Positions 9,149 through 18,091 are shown, counted from the first letter of the stretch. The stretch is 64,000 nt of DNA from Aquimarina sp. BL5 (GCF_003443675.1 NZ_CP031963.1:930001-994000), one strand, 5' to 3'. The notes: generated by a model from the letters alone, not told the origin. Made by a program: numbers and translations.

Positions 9149-9688
9149 TTGGCTTCAATATTTGGACATGCATTAACGGCTTACGCTTTAGGAAAAGGTT
9201 TCTCAAAAGAAATGATCACTTGGAAATTTTGGTTATTAGGTATTATCTGTTCTATACTACCTGATGCAGATGTTATTGGTTTTAAATTTGGAATAGCCTA
9301 CGAAGATTTTTGGGGACATCGTGGATTTTCGCATTCGCTAGTATTTGCATTATTATTAGGTATTTTAGTTACACTTATATTTTATAACAAAAAAATTCTA
9401 AGCCGAGCTGGTTTAGCGCTTATCATATATTTTACAATCTGTACAGCATCACACGGAATATTAGATGCGATGACATCTGGAGGATTAGGTATTGCCTTCT
9501 TCTCCCCTTTTGACAATACTAGATATTTCTTCCCTTGGAGACCAATTCAAGTATCTCCTATTGGAGCTGGAAAATTCTTTAGTATTTGGGGCATTAAAGT
9601 ATTGTTAAGTGAATTAATCTGGATCGGAATTCCAGTTGGTATTTATATCTTAGCTATGCATTTTTTAAAAAGAAAAAAGTTTTTTTAA
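9149..9688 (+). CDS. YdjM/LexA-binding-type membrane metal-dependent hydrolase
   Basis: A TTG start lies 10 bases after the helicase stop; no ATG fits the conserved N-terminus ASIFGHALTAYALGKGF. The 179-residue protein matches the YdjM-like (DUF457) family: early His (FGH), an LPDADVIGF motif near 37-45, a HRGFSHSL motif near 56-63 and ASHGILDAMTSGG near 101-113, with four hydrophobic segments. The conserved His and Asp residues suggest a metal site at the membrane face. The physiological substrate is unknown. Family members in related bacteria commonly sit among housekeeping genes, as here. Confidence 0.85.
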   Translation: MASIFGHALTAYALGKGFSKEMITWKFWLLGIICSILPDADVIGFKFGIAYEDFWGHRGFSHSLVFALLLGILVTLIFYNKKILSRAGLALIIYFTICTASHGILDAMTSGGLGIAFFSPFDNTRYFFPWRPIQVSPIGAGKFFSIWGIKVLLSELIWIGIPVGIYILAMHFLKRKKFF

Positions 9689-9692
9689 ATAC

Positions 9693-10442
9693 ATGACTAA
9701 ACAGTATCTAAAATCGATTATATACGTATCGCTTGTATTTTTTATTTCCTGCAAGCCTAAAGAAGAAAGTAACTTGATTACAATTTCGGAGAACTTAAAA
9801 CTTACCAAAATAAATAATCACAGTTATGTCCATATTTCCAAAGTGTTTTTAGACAATGGTAAACAATATGCTTGCAATGGTTTTGTATACATAGATGATA
9901 ACGAAGCTTTTGTTTTTGATACTCCTGCTAATGATGTTGCTTCTGAACAATTAATCAACTGGCTTCAGGAAGAAAAAAGAATAACAATAAAAGGTGTTGT
10001 CTTTAATCATTTTCATAGGGATTGTAATGAAGGAATGGATGTTTTTGGAAAATATAATATTCCTTCTATTGCTTCTAAAAAAACTGCTCAGTTGATGCAA
10101 GAAAAAGACTTTGAGCAACCAGATGAAATTTTCGAAAACGAATTGATAATTAAGGTTGGAGATAAAAGAATAGTAAATACATTTTTTGGTGAAGCACACA
10201 GTAAAGATAACATCGTTTCTTATTTTCCAGAAGATCAAATTCTTTTTGGAGGATGTATGATAAAGAGTATGAATGCTTCTAAAGGAAATCTTGCTGATGC
10301 TAATGTATTAGAATGGTCGAATACTGTAAGTAAAATAAAAAAAGCGTATTCTGATATAGAAGTTGTAATTCCAGGACACGGCTCATTTGGCGATCAGAGT
10401 CTTTTAGACTATACCATTTCCCTTTTTAATACTAAAGACTAA
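9693..10442 (+). CDS. Subclass B1 metallo-beta-lactamase, predicted lipoprotein
   Basis: The 249-residue protein begins with a lipoprotein signal (FISC, lipidation at Cys20). The metallo-beta-lactamase fold has all B1 zinc ligands: H106-x-H108-x-D110 in NHFHRDC, H169 in GEAHS, C188 in FGGC and H229 in PGHG. Other B1 hallmarks are Lys191 two residues after CM, and GNLADAN near 198-204. Zn1 would be held by H106/H108/H169 and Zn2 by D110/C188/H229. B1 enzymes hydrolyse penicillins, cephalosporins and carbapenems in the periplasm. It starts 4 bases after the YdjM-like gene and ends 7 bases before the ABC transporter, so it is a fixed operon member, not on a mobile element. Confidence 0.88.
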   Translation: MTKQYLKSIIYVSLVFFISCKPKEESNLITISENLKLTKINNHSYVHISKVFLDNGKQYACNGFVYIDDNEAFVFDTPANDVASEQLINWLQEEKRITIKGVVFNHFHRDCNEGMDVFGKYNIPSIASKKTAQLMQEKDFEQPDEIFENELIIKVGDKRIVNTFFGEAHSKDNIVSYFPEDQILFGGCMIKSMNASKGNLADANVLEWSNTVSKIKKAYSDIEVVIPGHGSFGDQSLLDYTISLFNTKD

Positions 10443-10449
10443 CTAACTT

Positions 10450-12228
10450 ATGAGAGAGTTTGCAAACGATAATACTTCTTCAAAAGATAAAAGGAAACCG
10501 AAAGTTACTATTTTACAAGCCTTTAAAACCATTATTTGGCCAAGGCGTGGTTTGGTTTTTATTGGACTTATTTTAATTTTTTTTAATAGGGTTGCTGGTT
10601 TAGTTCTTCCTTGGAAAAGTAAAACATTGTTAGATGATGTTGTGCCAAGTAAAGATATGGCGCAGTTATATGAACTATTGATTATTGTTGGTGTTGCGAT
10701 ATTAATCCAGGCTACTACCTCATTTTTATTAACTCGAGTTTTAAGCGTACAAGCTCAATTTTTAATTTCAGAATTACGTGCTCAGGTACAGAAGAAAGTA
10801 CTTTCATTACCCATTGGTTTTTTCGACAATACCAAATCCGGAGCTTTAGTTTCTAGAATTATGAGTGATGTAGAAGGTGTACGTAACTTAATAGGAACAG
10901 GATTAGTTCAACTCGTAGGAGGTATATTTACAGCTATTGTATCTGTATTTTTACTTGTTGAAATTAATGGATGGATGACTTTATTTGTGTTGATTCCTAT
11001 CACCCTATTTGGAATAGTAGCTCTAAAAGCTTTTAAATATATCAGACCTATTTTTAGAAAAAGAGGTGTTATTAATGCCGAAGTAAAAGGAAGATTAACT
11101 GAAACGCTCGCTGGAGTTAGAGTTATTAAAGGTTTTGGTGCAGAGGAACAAGAAAGCAAGGTTTTTGAGGAAGGAGTGGATCGTTTATTTCAGAATGTAA
11201 AAAAGAGCTTAACAGCTACTGCTCTAATGACCAGTTCTTCTACATTCTTATTAGCCGGTATTGCCTCTACAGGAATTATGGGAATTGGAGGATATTATAT
11301 GATGGAAGGAACTATGACTGCAGGTCAATTTTTATCATTTACAATGTATTTAGCTTTTATGATTGCTCCAATCGTACAAATGAGCAATATTGGCAGTCAA
11401 TTAACTGAAGCTTTAGCTGGTCTGGATCGAACCGAAGAATTGATGAATATGGATCCGGAAGAAGATCCTGAGAATCGTACAGTACGATTGGATAATATCA
11501 AAGGGGATATCATTTTTGATAATGTTTCGTTCTCTTATGAAGAAGGAAAAGAGGTATTACATAACATAAATTTTAGAGCACCTTCTGGAACTGTAACTGC
11601 TTTGGTAGGAAGCTCTGGTTCTGGTAAGTCTACAATTGCTGGCTTATCTGCCACATTTCTTAATCCGAAATCTGGTCTTATCACTATCGATAGTCACGAT
11701 ATCTCCAAGGTGAATCTTAGCAGCTACAGGCGTAATCTGGGAGTTGTATTACAAGATGAATTCTTGTTTGAAGGTACTATTAAAGCCAATATATTATTCC
11801 CTAGACCTGATGCTTCAGAAGAGCGATTACAACAAGCTGTAAAAGCTGCTTATGTAAATGAATTTACAGATCGTTTTGATGATGGATTAGACACATTAAT
11901 AGGGGAACGTGGTGTAAAATTATCAGGAGGACAAAGACAACGTATTGCGATTGCTCGTGCCATTCTTGCAGATCCGAAAATCATTATTCTAGATGAAGCA
12001 ACCTCTAACCTGGATACAGAAAGTGAAGCATTAATTCAGAAAAGTTTAGGCGAATTAATGAAAGGCCGCACTACTTTTGTCATAGCGCATAGATTAAGTA
12101 CGATCAAAAAAGCTGATCAGATTTTAGTCATTGAATCAGGAAATATTGCCGAAAGAGGAACTCATGAAGAACTGATCGCTGCAGAAGGTAGATATTTTGA
12201 CTTATATACATATCAGGCCAGAATTTAA
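10450..12228 (+). CDS. ABC exporter, fused permease and ATPase (MsbA-like)
   Basis: The 592-residue half-transporter has six predicted membrane helices in residues ~30-330, with the cytoplasmic coupling region GRLTETLAGVRVIKGFGAEEQE, then a nucleotide-binding domain. It shows Walker A GSSGSGKST (~391-399), the signature LSGGQRQRIAIARA (~494), Walker B IIILDEATSNLD and the switch histidine in VIAHRLST. It should act as a homodimer exporting a lipid or hydrophobic compound. It is the last gene of the helicase/YdjM/lactamase operon. Whether it handles lipids or drugs cannot be read from the sequence. Confidence 0.92.
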   Translation: MREFANDNTSSKDKRKPKVTILQAFKTIIWPRRGLVFIGLILIFFNRVAGLVLPWKSKTLLDDVVPSKDMAQLYELLIIVGVAILIQATTSFLLTRVLSVQAQFLISELRAQVQKKVLSLPIGFFDNTKSGALVSRIMSDVEGVRNLIGTGLVQLVGGIFTAIVSVFLLVEINGWMTLFVLIPITLFGIVALKAFKYIRPIFRKRGVINAEVKGRLTETLAGVRVIKGFGAEEQESKVFEEGVDRLFQNVKKSLTATALMTSSSTFLLAGIASTGIMGIGGYYMMEGTMTAGQFLSFTMYLAFMIAPIVQMSNIGSQLTEALAGLDRTEELMNMDPEEDPENRTVRLDNIKGDIIFDNVSFSYEEGKEVLHNINFRAPSGTVTALVGSSGSGKSTIAGLSATFLNPKSGLITIDSHDISKVNLSSYRRNLGVVLQDEFLFEGTIKANILFPRPDASEERLQQAVKAAYVNEFTDRFDDGLDTLIGERGVKLSGGQRQRIAIARAILADPKIIILDEATSNLDTESEALIQKSLGELMKGRTTFVIAHRLSTIKKADQILVIESGNIAERGTHEELIAAEGRYFDLYTYQARI

Positions 12229-12307
12229 ATTAATTAAATTCATACTTAGCTAATAGACAATTTTACAAACATCATAACCTGGATGGGTTCCAGTTAAAAA
12301 TAAGTAG

Positions 12308-12333
12308 AGTAATCTATTTTCGCAAAGATTACT
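12308..12333. repeat. 8-bp inverted repeat in intergenic region
   Basis: AGTAATCT (12308-12315) and AGATTACT (12326-12333) are exact reverse complements around a 10-base loop. No T-run follows, so it is not a typical terminator. It lies between the ABC exporter and the metE remnant. Confidence 0.35.
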
Positions 12334-12368
12334 TCCGCTTAAACCATTGATAATATATGAACTATGAC

Positions 12369-12681
12369 CTAAACGGTTTGTACAACTTCTTTTCTTAATT
12401 GTCGAGCAGCTTTAACTATTGTTTTAAGAGCTTTTCTGTTTCTTCCCATCCACGTGTTTTTAATCCACAATCTGGGTTAATCCATAATTGATCTATAGGA
12501 ACATATTCTTTCTTGTGCTTTACGCATCAATTCTATGATTACTTCTTTATGAGGTACTCTCGGCACATGAATATCATAGACTCCTGGTCCTATTTCATTA
12601 GGATATTTAAAAATCTACAAAGGCGTCCAACAGCTCCATTTGCGATATAGAACATTCAATTGTAATTACATCATCATGTAA
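12369..12681 (-). pseudogene. metE: Decayed C-terminal fragment of cobalamin-independent methionine synthase (metE)
   Basis: Read on the minus strand, four blocks in changing frames rebuild the C-terminus of MetE. They are HDDVITIECS...MELLDAF (12681-12612), [19 protein letters not shown] (from 12611), [21 protein letters not shown] (from about 12509), and [17 protein letters not shown] ending at TAG 12369-12371. [13 protein letters not shown] contains the zinc-ligand cysteine and is diagnostic of MetE. At least three single-base frameshifts separate the blocks, and the rest of the ~750-residue enzyme is missing. The upstream end degrades into unrecognisable sequence next to the CDGSH gene. 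It cannot make an active enzyme. Confidence 0.9.
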
Positions 12682-12745
12682 ATTTGTAATTTAAAATCAA
12701 TCTTAACCCAAGATTTAATATTTTTAGAAGCATAAAATAAACTTT

Positions 12746-12985
12746 ATGGAAAATAATATAAGAGGTGGCGAAGCTCCAATAGCTTGTCAATTAGAAGCGG
12801 ATAAAAACTATGCCTGGTGTACTTGCGGTCATAGTGTTGATCAACCTTTCTGTAATGGTACTCATAAAAAAGAAGGAGGAACAAATCCTTTAATTTTTAG
12901 TACTGAAGAGTCTAAAGAAGCCTATTTATGTACTTGCAAACAAACAAGTAACCCTCCATATTGTGATGGTTCTCATAAAAATTAA
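12746..12985 (+). CDS. CDGSH iron-sulfur domain protein
   Basis: The 79-residue protein carries two CDGSH motifs. The first is CTCGHSVDQPFCNGTH (about 26-41) and the second CTCKQTSNPPYCDGSH (about 62-77). Each has the three-Cys, one-His set that holds a redox-active [2Fe-2S] cluster as in mitoNEET relatives. Two-motif small proteins of this kind are common in bacteria and probably act in iron-sulfur or redox homeostasis; the partner is unknown. It is a single gene, upstream of the metE remnant on the opposite strand. Confidence 0.92.
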   Translation: MENNIRGGEAPIACQLEADKNYAWCTCGHSVDQPFCNGTHKKEGGTNPLIFSTEESKEAYLCTCKQTSNPPYCDGSHKN

Positions 12986-13027
12986 TAAAAATCTCAATTT
13001 TTAATGTAATGATTTAGTAGCACACCT

Positions 13028-14146
13028 CTATGGAATGTCTTGACTAAGTAGCATAACATCTTTACTTAAAAATTCTCTAAAATCATCCACCGAAGGATGT
13101 CCTAAAAAAGGCGCGTGAAAGAAAGAAGGCGTATCATTTCTCCATACCATAGCGTATGTAATACTACTACTTCTAATAGCTTTATATAAGCTTTCTGTCC
13201 ACCAATCATTTTGATCTACATTTTCTAAACCCGTCTCCGTAAGTGCAAAAAGCATATTTTTACTAGTGGCTATGTCTTCTACAATCCGTAAATTTTGTAA
13301 AGCACTTTGTAAAAAATTTCCGTTTTTAAAATCATATACATCGATACCCAACATATCTACATAATCATCTCCTGGATAATTGCGCATATATTCTTCTGAA
13401 TTAGTAACCCAATTTGGAGCATAAATGTAAATCAAGTTATGAACATCTAAATCCTCTGTTAAAATCTTTAATGTATCTCTATATAACTGTTTATACTCTT
13501 CTGTAGTTCTAAAACCTTCTCCCCAATAAAAAAAATCACCATTCATCTCATGCCACGGGCGAAACAATATTGGAATTGGATTTCCTTCAGAATCTTTTAA
13601 GTTTTTAAGCAGTATTGAGGCTTTTGTTAAGTTATCTAAAAATTTGTCTCTATACATTCCTCCTTCTAACATATCGGGCACTACCGCTGTTAAAACACCC
13701 GCTGAATTGTTTGGGTTTACCATATGCCAAGTCATGGTAATGATACTTCCATTTTCGTGGGCATCTACAACTGCTCTAGTGAATTTTTCGATAAATTCAT
13801 CAATAAATAGAGAATTTTGTAGGCTTATCAATTCCAGATCAAAACCAGCAATTGCTGGGTAATCATTAGCTACTTCTATAAAATCTTGATCGAGTCTATC
13901 TGGCATAGGAAAATTATTACCTGTACCAAAGGGTTCTTGTTGACCAAAAGCAATTCCTTCTTGTGTTAATGTAAGTAATCTGGAATATAAATCTTTAGCT
14001 TCCTGACATAAATTAGCATCAGCAAAAACACCATCATTAATAAGTATAGGTGGATTCCTTTCAGCATTAGGATCAAATAAACTTTGTTCATCAGTAGAAC
14101 AGTTTACAAAAACCAAAACAATAAATACTGAAAAGATTTTCTTCAT
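13028..14146 (-). CDS. GH26 beta-mannanase, lipoprotein
   Basis: The 372-residue protein starts with a lipoprotein signal (FVNC, Cys16) and is probably anchored at the outer membrane. The GH26 barrel shows the acid/base in LFRPWHEMN (Glu200), the aromatic subsite motif DFFYWGEGF and the nucleophile in LTETG (Glu304). GIAFGQQEPFG near the start of the barrel is also typical. It should cleave beta-1,4-mannan. No SusCD pair or other mannan gene is adjacent; the downstream minus-strand neighbour is 49 bases from its start and is a serine hydrolase. The family is clear and the exact specificity inferred. Confidence 0.9.
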   Translation of the reverse strand: MKKIFSVFIVLVFVNCSTDEQSLFDPNAERNPPILINDGVFADANLCQEAKDLYSRLLTLTQEGIAFGQQEPFGTGNNFPMPDRLDQDFIEVANDYPAIAGFDLELISLQNSLFIDEFIEKFTRAVVDAHENGSIITMTWHMVNPNNSAGVLTAVVPDMLEGGMYRDKFLDNLTKASILLKNLKDSEGNPIPILFRPWHEMNGDFFYWGEGFRTTEEYKQLYRDTLKILTEDLDVHNLIYIYAPNWVTNSEEYMRNYPGDDYVDMLGIDVYDFKNGNFLQSALQNLRIVEDIATSKNMLFALTETGLENVDQNDWWTESLYKAIRSSSITYAMVWRNDTPSFFHAPFLGHPSVDDFREFLSKDVMLLSQDIP

Positions 14147-14195
14147 TATTTTTAATAGTCGTCTAAATCCAATAACCTTACAAATAACAACCTTT

Positions 14196-15524
14196 CTATT
14201 TTACTTTTTTTATAAAATTCACCTTGCTCCCATTTAATTCTAAAATCATTTTGTTTTCAGTAGGGTAAAAATTTAACGTTGCTCCTGCTCTATCAGATTT
14301 AAATCCATCTTTTGCATATGCAACTAATGGAAATTTAGGGCCATCTTTTGCATCAGCAATTAACACAGTATCTTCTTTTGTAATAGTAATCTGAAAAGGA
14401 AATAAATCACTTGTATAAACTCCCAAATAAGGATCTAAAGCTTTAGTTTTTAATTGTATTGGTTCTTTAAACTCCGGAAGTTTATAATTTTTATTATAAT
14501 AACTTTTTAATACATTAACTATACAATTGTTTGGAGACATTACAATTCCGTTCCCTATGTACGAAATAGTAATTTTATCCTCTGGCACATACAATGTAAG
14601 TGATTGAAACCCATCTATCCCTCCGTTATGGCCATACGCTTGCTTATCAAAAAAGATTTCTCCTCCTAACCCAATTCCCATACCTAGAGAAGTGTCCATC
14701 ATTTTTTCTAAAGAATTTTTAGACACTAATTTTCCAGAAAACAAACTAGTATAAAAGACATTTAATTCTGTTGGAGTAGAAACTATGGCTCCTGCTCCTA
14801 TTGGAACACTCATATCTGTATGCTTTTCTATTAAACTCCATTCAGAATTTTCTCGAACATATGATAGTGCTTCGTTATCTTCTGTATTTATTATTTTACC
14901 ATACCCTGTTCTTTTCAATCCTAAAGGCTTTATGATTCTTGATTCCAAAATTTCGGCATAGGTTTTACTTTCAATTTCTTCGGCTATATAAGAAAGCAGT
15001 ACATAGTTGGTATTAGAATATGTCATCTTTTCATCAGGTTGAAAATCAACTTCTCTTTTTACAATTCTATTCATCATTTCTTTCCTGGTATTTGGGACCA
15101 ACATCCATTTCCTAAAATCTTCATCTTCTGTAAGATTAAACAAACCACTACGATGACGTAACATATGTTCTATTGTGATCTTATTAGCATTGGACACTTC
15201 TGGAAAATAATCAACTAAAAAAGTTCCTAAGCTTAATTTCTTTTCATCTACTAATTGCATAATTAAAGTCGCAGTAAAAGTTTTGGTAATAGAACCTATT
15301 CTATACTTCGTCTTTTCATTTGCCTCTATTCCATTTTTTACATCGAGATAACCGATAGAATTTTTATAAACTTCTTTTCCTTCTTTGTAAACAGAAATAC
15401 TACCCATTCCTTGATTATGAATTTCTAACAGATTAAATAAGCTATCTATTCTTTCTTTGTTAAATGTTTGTGCTTGTATGGTCGGGATGTTCATTAAAAG
15501 AACTATTATTATTATTTTAATCAT
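14196..15524 (-). CDS. Serine hydrolase of the beta-lactamase/PBP-C family
   Basis: The 442-residue protein has a signal peptide (cleavage near IQA-Q). The penicillin-recognising fold follows with catalytic S78-x-x-K81 (GSITKTF), Y169-S-N (TYSNTNY) and an H-x-G type third motif in GHNGGIDGF. A ~100-residue C-terminal beta domain starting near LGVYTSD is like those of many PF00144 esterases and D-amino peptidases. True class C beta-lactamases have KTG as the third motif, so hydrolysis of an ester or peptide is more likely than antibiotic resistance. The substrate is unknown. Confidence 0.88.
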   Translation of the reverse strand: MIKIIIIVLLMNIPTIQAQTFNKERIDSLFNLLEIHNQGMGSISVYKEGKEVYKNSIGYLDVKNGIEANEKTKYRIGSITKTFTATLIMQLVDEKKLSLGTFLVDYFPEVSNANKITIEHMLRHRSGLFNLTEDEDFRKWMLVPNTRKEMMNRIVKREVDFQPDEKMTYSNTNYVLLSYIAEEIESKTYAEILESRIIKPLGLKRTGYGKIINTEDNEALSYVRENSEWSLIEKHTDMSVPIGAGAIVSTPTELNVFYTSLFSGKLVSKNSLEKMMDTSLGMGIGLGGEIFFDKQAYGHNGGIDGFQSLTLYVPEDKITISYIGNGIVMSPNNCIVNVLKSYYNKNYKLPEFKEPIQLKTKALDPYLGVYTSDLFPFQITITKEDTVLIADAKDGPKFPLVAYAKDGFKSDRAGATLNFYPTENKMILELNGSKVNFIKKVK

Positions 15525-15680
15525 ATCTTGTTTTTTTATGTATTAAAAAATGACGCAACTCATTACCTGATCAAAAATTTTTTGATCAAAAATTCAGATG
15601 CCCTTTTTAAGTTTTTAGTATCTATACAACCAGATAATGTTATATATTTTCTATTGGTAAGTAGTTTTAAGAAATCCCTA

Positions 15681-16100
15681 TTATTCCGAATCTTTACTAA
15701 TCCAGGTGAAAATAACTGTTGCAATTCTTGATATCACAAAAACAAGGCAACCAAACATAGTGGGTAAGGCAGAAACTTTAAGTCCTCCTGCTAATCGTGC
15801 TGTTGAAATTTCGCCTAAAAACTCAATAGTATCCAATGCTTGTACTAAACCAAGTAATTGACCTAGAACTCCCCAGACCAATATCATTAAACCAATAGAG
15901 TTAATTATTTTGATATATTTAACTGGAAGGTGTTTTGTTTTTTTTAAAATTAAAGCATTCCTGATAATTAAGAAAAACACCAAAAACAGCGTTGCCAAAA
16001 TAGGTAACATAAAAAACAATCCTCCGTCATGTAACAAATGAGCTGTATGAACAATAAATGAATGACTTTCTTCTGATTGATTAATAATTAGTGATATCAT
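15681..16100 (-). CDS. Small MotA/TolQ/ExbB-like membrane protein
   Basis: At 139 residues this is much shorter than a normal ExbB or TolQ. Hydrophobic spans lie at about 28-49, 66-90 and 106-133. The segment GVLGQLLGLVQALDTIE...TARLAGGLKVSALPTMFGCLVF matches the conserved pore region of the family (GLLGTVxG...G...AL.TT..GL). No ExbD or TolR partner is nearby, so energy transduction by the usual complex is uncertain. It is divergent from the second LytS/LytTR operon across about 210 bases, a placement that hints at co-regulation. Confidence 0.75.
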   Translation of the reverse strand: MISLIINQSEESHSFIVHTAHLLHDGGLFFMLPILATLFLVFFLIIRNALILKKTKHLPVKYIKIINSIGLMILVWGVLGQLLGLVQALDTIEFLGEISTARLAGGLKVSALPTMFGCLVFVISRIATVIFTWISKDSE

Positions 16101-16314
16101 AGTATATATTTTGCGAATTAAACGTATTCAAAACTACTATCTAAAGTTCTCAGAATATCTTTTTTTCGCTCATTGACAGGATTCAAGGAACTTATAACTT
16201 AATCTATACCGCTTACGGAAATATTCTGTAGACATTGCTAAAAACGGTCCTAATTCGGTTATTCATCCAAAAATAAGGTTTGAAAAACAAAAATTACGGA
16301 TATTGTACGCCAAT

Positions 16315-17391
16315 ATGATTTCTAGAGATTTTATCCTTAAAAAAATAGCCAAACTACTATTGCACATCATCTTTTGGGTGGCTGTATTATTGTGTTATAC
16401 TTATTTTTTTGGCCATAATACAGAAAACATCAACTATGTTTTTTCTTTCTCTCTATTTCTAATGCCAGTAACTATTGGAACCACATATACAGTTACCGAA
16501 GTCTTAATTCCAAAGTACCTAATCAAAGAAAAATATCTTTTATTCATACTATACTGTGTGTATACGATCATCATTTCTGCTTTTTTTATTGTCATTTCCT
16601 TCTTTTATGGATTGATCTTTTTATCATCTCTTAAGTATGAAGGAATGGCCCCAATGACCAGAACTCCCTTATTTCCTTTTATTGCGGTCTATTTTGTCGT
16701 TTTTATTGCTAGTGCTTTAAGTTTAGCTCAACATAATTACAAATCGACAACGGCGAACCAAGAGCTTAAAACCAAAATTCTTGAAGCGCAATTGAAACTC
16801 AAAGAACAGGAGTTGAATTACCTAAAGATGCAAATACATCCTCATTTCTTGTTTAATACCTTAAACACTTTGTATGGCTTTGCTTTAAAAAAGTCAGAAG
16901 ATACTCCAGAAATGATATTGAAATTATCGAATCTTTTAGATTATCTTTTATATCAATCCGATAAACCTTTAGTTTCTCTTCAAGAAGAAATAAATCATAT
17001 TGAAGATTATGTGGCATTAGAAAAAATGCGTTTCAGCGATGTTCTCGATATCTCTTTAGATTTTGAAAATATAAGACACACTACACAGATAGCTCCCATG
17101 CTATTAATTCCATTTGTAGAAAACAGTTTTAAACACGGACAAATTATAAACCAAAAACTATCAATACACATGTATCTAAAATATATTGATAATGAAATTC
17201 ACTTTTCTATAAAAAATTCTGTTCACACCCTTACGAAAAAAGATAAAACCGGAATCGGTTTACGTAACATAAAAAAACGATTGTCATTAGTATATAAGGA
17301 TGATTACGAACTTAAAATTTTAAAAAATCAGAATTGGTATACGGTTGAATTAATTTTAAAAAATCTAAAAACACCTACTAATGAGTTCTAA
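16315..17391 (+). CDS. LytS/YehU-type sensor histidine kinase (second copy)
   Basis: About 358 residues with the same plan as the kinase at 3.2 kb. It has four membrane spans in the first ~135 residues, a coiled linker, the phospho-acceptor motif QIHPHFLFNTLNTL, an N-box PFVENSFKHG and GIGLRNIKKRL. ATG at 16315 is preferred to a TTG four codons upstream because it sits just before the positively charged lead-in to the first span. The last 11 bases overlap the response regulator, exactly as in the first pair, which supports duplication of the module. The signal sensed is unknown. Confidence 0.9.
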   Translation: MISRDFILKKIAKLLLHIIFWVAVLLCYTYFFGHNTENINYVFSFSLFLMPVTIGTTYTVTEVLIPKYLIKEKYLLFILYCVYTIIISAFFIVISFFYGLIFLSSLKYEGMAPMTRTPLFPFIAVYFVVFIASALSLAQHNYKSTTANQELKTKILEAQLKLKEQELNYLKMQIHPHFLFNTLNTLYGFALKKSEDTPEMILKLSNLLDYLLYQSDKPLVSLQEEINHIEDYVALEKMRFSDVLDISLDFENIRHTTQIAPMLLIPFVENSFKHGQIINQKLSIHMYLKYIDNEIHFSIKNSVHTLTKKDKTGIGLRNIKKRLSLVYKDDYELKILKNQNWYTVELILKNLKTPTNEF

Positions 17392-18091
17392 GATATCATG
17401 CATTATAGTAGATGATGAACCTACCGCAAGGGGTATTATTGCAAATCATTTATCAAAAATAGATCGTATCGAAGTTATTGCTACGTGTAATAATGCATTA
17501 GAAGCTTTTAATCATATAAATTCGCAAAAAGTAGATCTTATATTTCTGGATATTAACATGCCTGAAATATCTGGAATTTCTTTTGCTAAATCTATTAATA
17601 AAGAGATCAAAATCATATTCACTACAGCATACAGAGAATATGCTATTGACGGATTTGATCTGCACGCTGTAGATTATTTATTAAAACCTATTTCTTTTGA
17701 ACGTCTTCTGAACGCGGTCAACAATTACTTCGAAATACACCATAAAATTTCGCCAGCAAAAATTCAGGAAACAACGCTAAACGATTTTATATTTGTCAGA
17801 TCTGATCGAAGAATGAAAAAGGTAAATTTTTCGGAAATAATTTATGTAGAAAGTTATAATGATTATCTCAAAATTCATTGCAATAATGAAACTATTGTAA
17901 CGAGAGAAACCATTAGTAATATAGAAGCTAAGTTACCAGTCCAGCAGTTTATGAGAACACACCGTTCTTTTATAATTTCCATTAAAAAAATAGATTCTTT
18001 TTCTAATGAAGAACTGGTACTAAATAATAAATCAATTCCGATCAGTAGAAACTATAAGACTGAGGTTCTTAATAGGTTAGAAGCTATGTAA
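17381..18091 (+). CDS. LytTR-family response regulator (second copy)
   Basis: The 236-residue protein has a receiver domain with DDE at 11-13, phospho-acceptor Asp57 (FLDINMP), TTAYRE and LLKPI. A LytTR domain follows from about 136 to the end (FMRTHRSFIISIKKI and IPISRNYKTEV). It is translationally coupled to the kinase by an 11-base overlap. It is closely similar in length and motif wording to the regulator at 4.2 kb, so the two may recognise related DNA sites; cross-talk is possible but not shown. Confidence 0.93.
   Translation: MSSKISCIIVDDEPTARGIIANHLSKIDRIEVIATCNNALEAFNHINSQKVDLIFLDINMPEISGISFAKSINKEIKIIFTTAYREYAIDGFDLHAVDYLLKPISFERLLNAVNNYFEIHHKISPAKIQETTLNDFIFVRSDRRMKKVNFSEIIYVESYNDYLKIHCNNETIVTRETISNIEAKLPVQQFMRTHRSFIISIKKIDSFSNEELVLNNKSIPISRNYKTEVLNRLEAM

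Noticed and set aside
12308..12333. Hairpin between ABC exporter and metE remnant considered as a riboswitch or terminator
   Set aside because: The stem is only 8 bp, with no T-run and no conserved riboswitch core that I can identify.
14196..15524. Serine hydrolase considered as a class C beta-lactamase
   Set aside because: The third motif is H-x-G type rather than K-T-G, and the extra C-terminal beta domain points to an esterase or peptidase-like relative.
13028..15524. Mannan utilisation locus
   Set aside because: Only one mannanase is present, with no SusC/SusD, epimerase, transporter or regulator nearby.
15528..15731. Plus-strand open frame of 67 codons overlapping the ExbB-like gene
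   Set aside because: It has no family features, low-complexity content, and partly overlaps a recognisable gene on the other strand.
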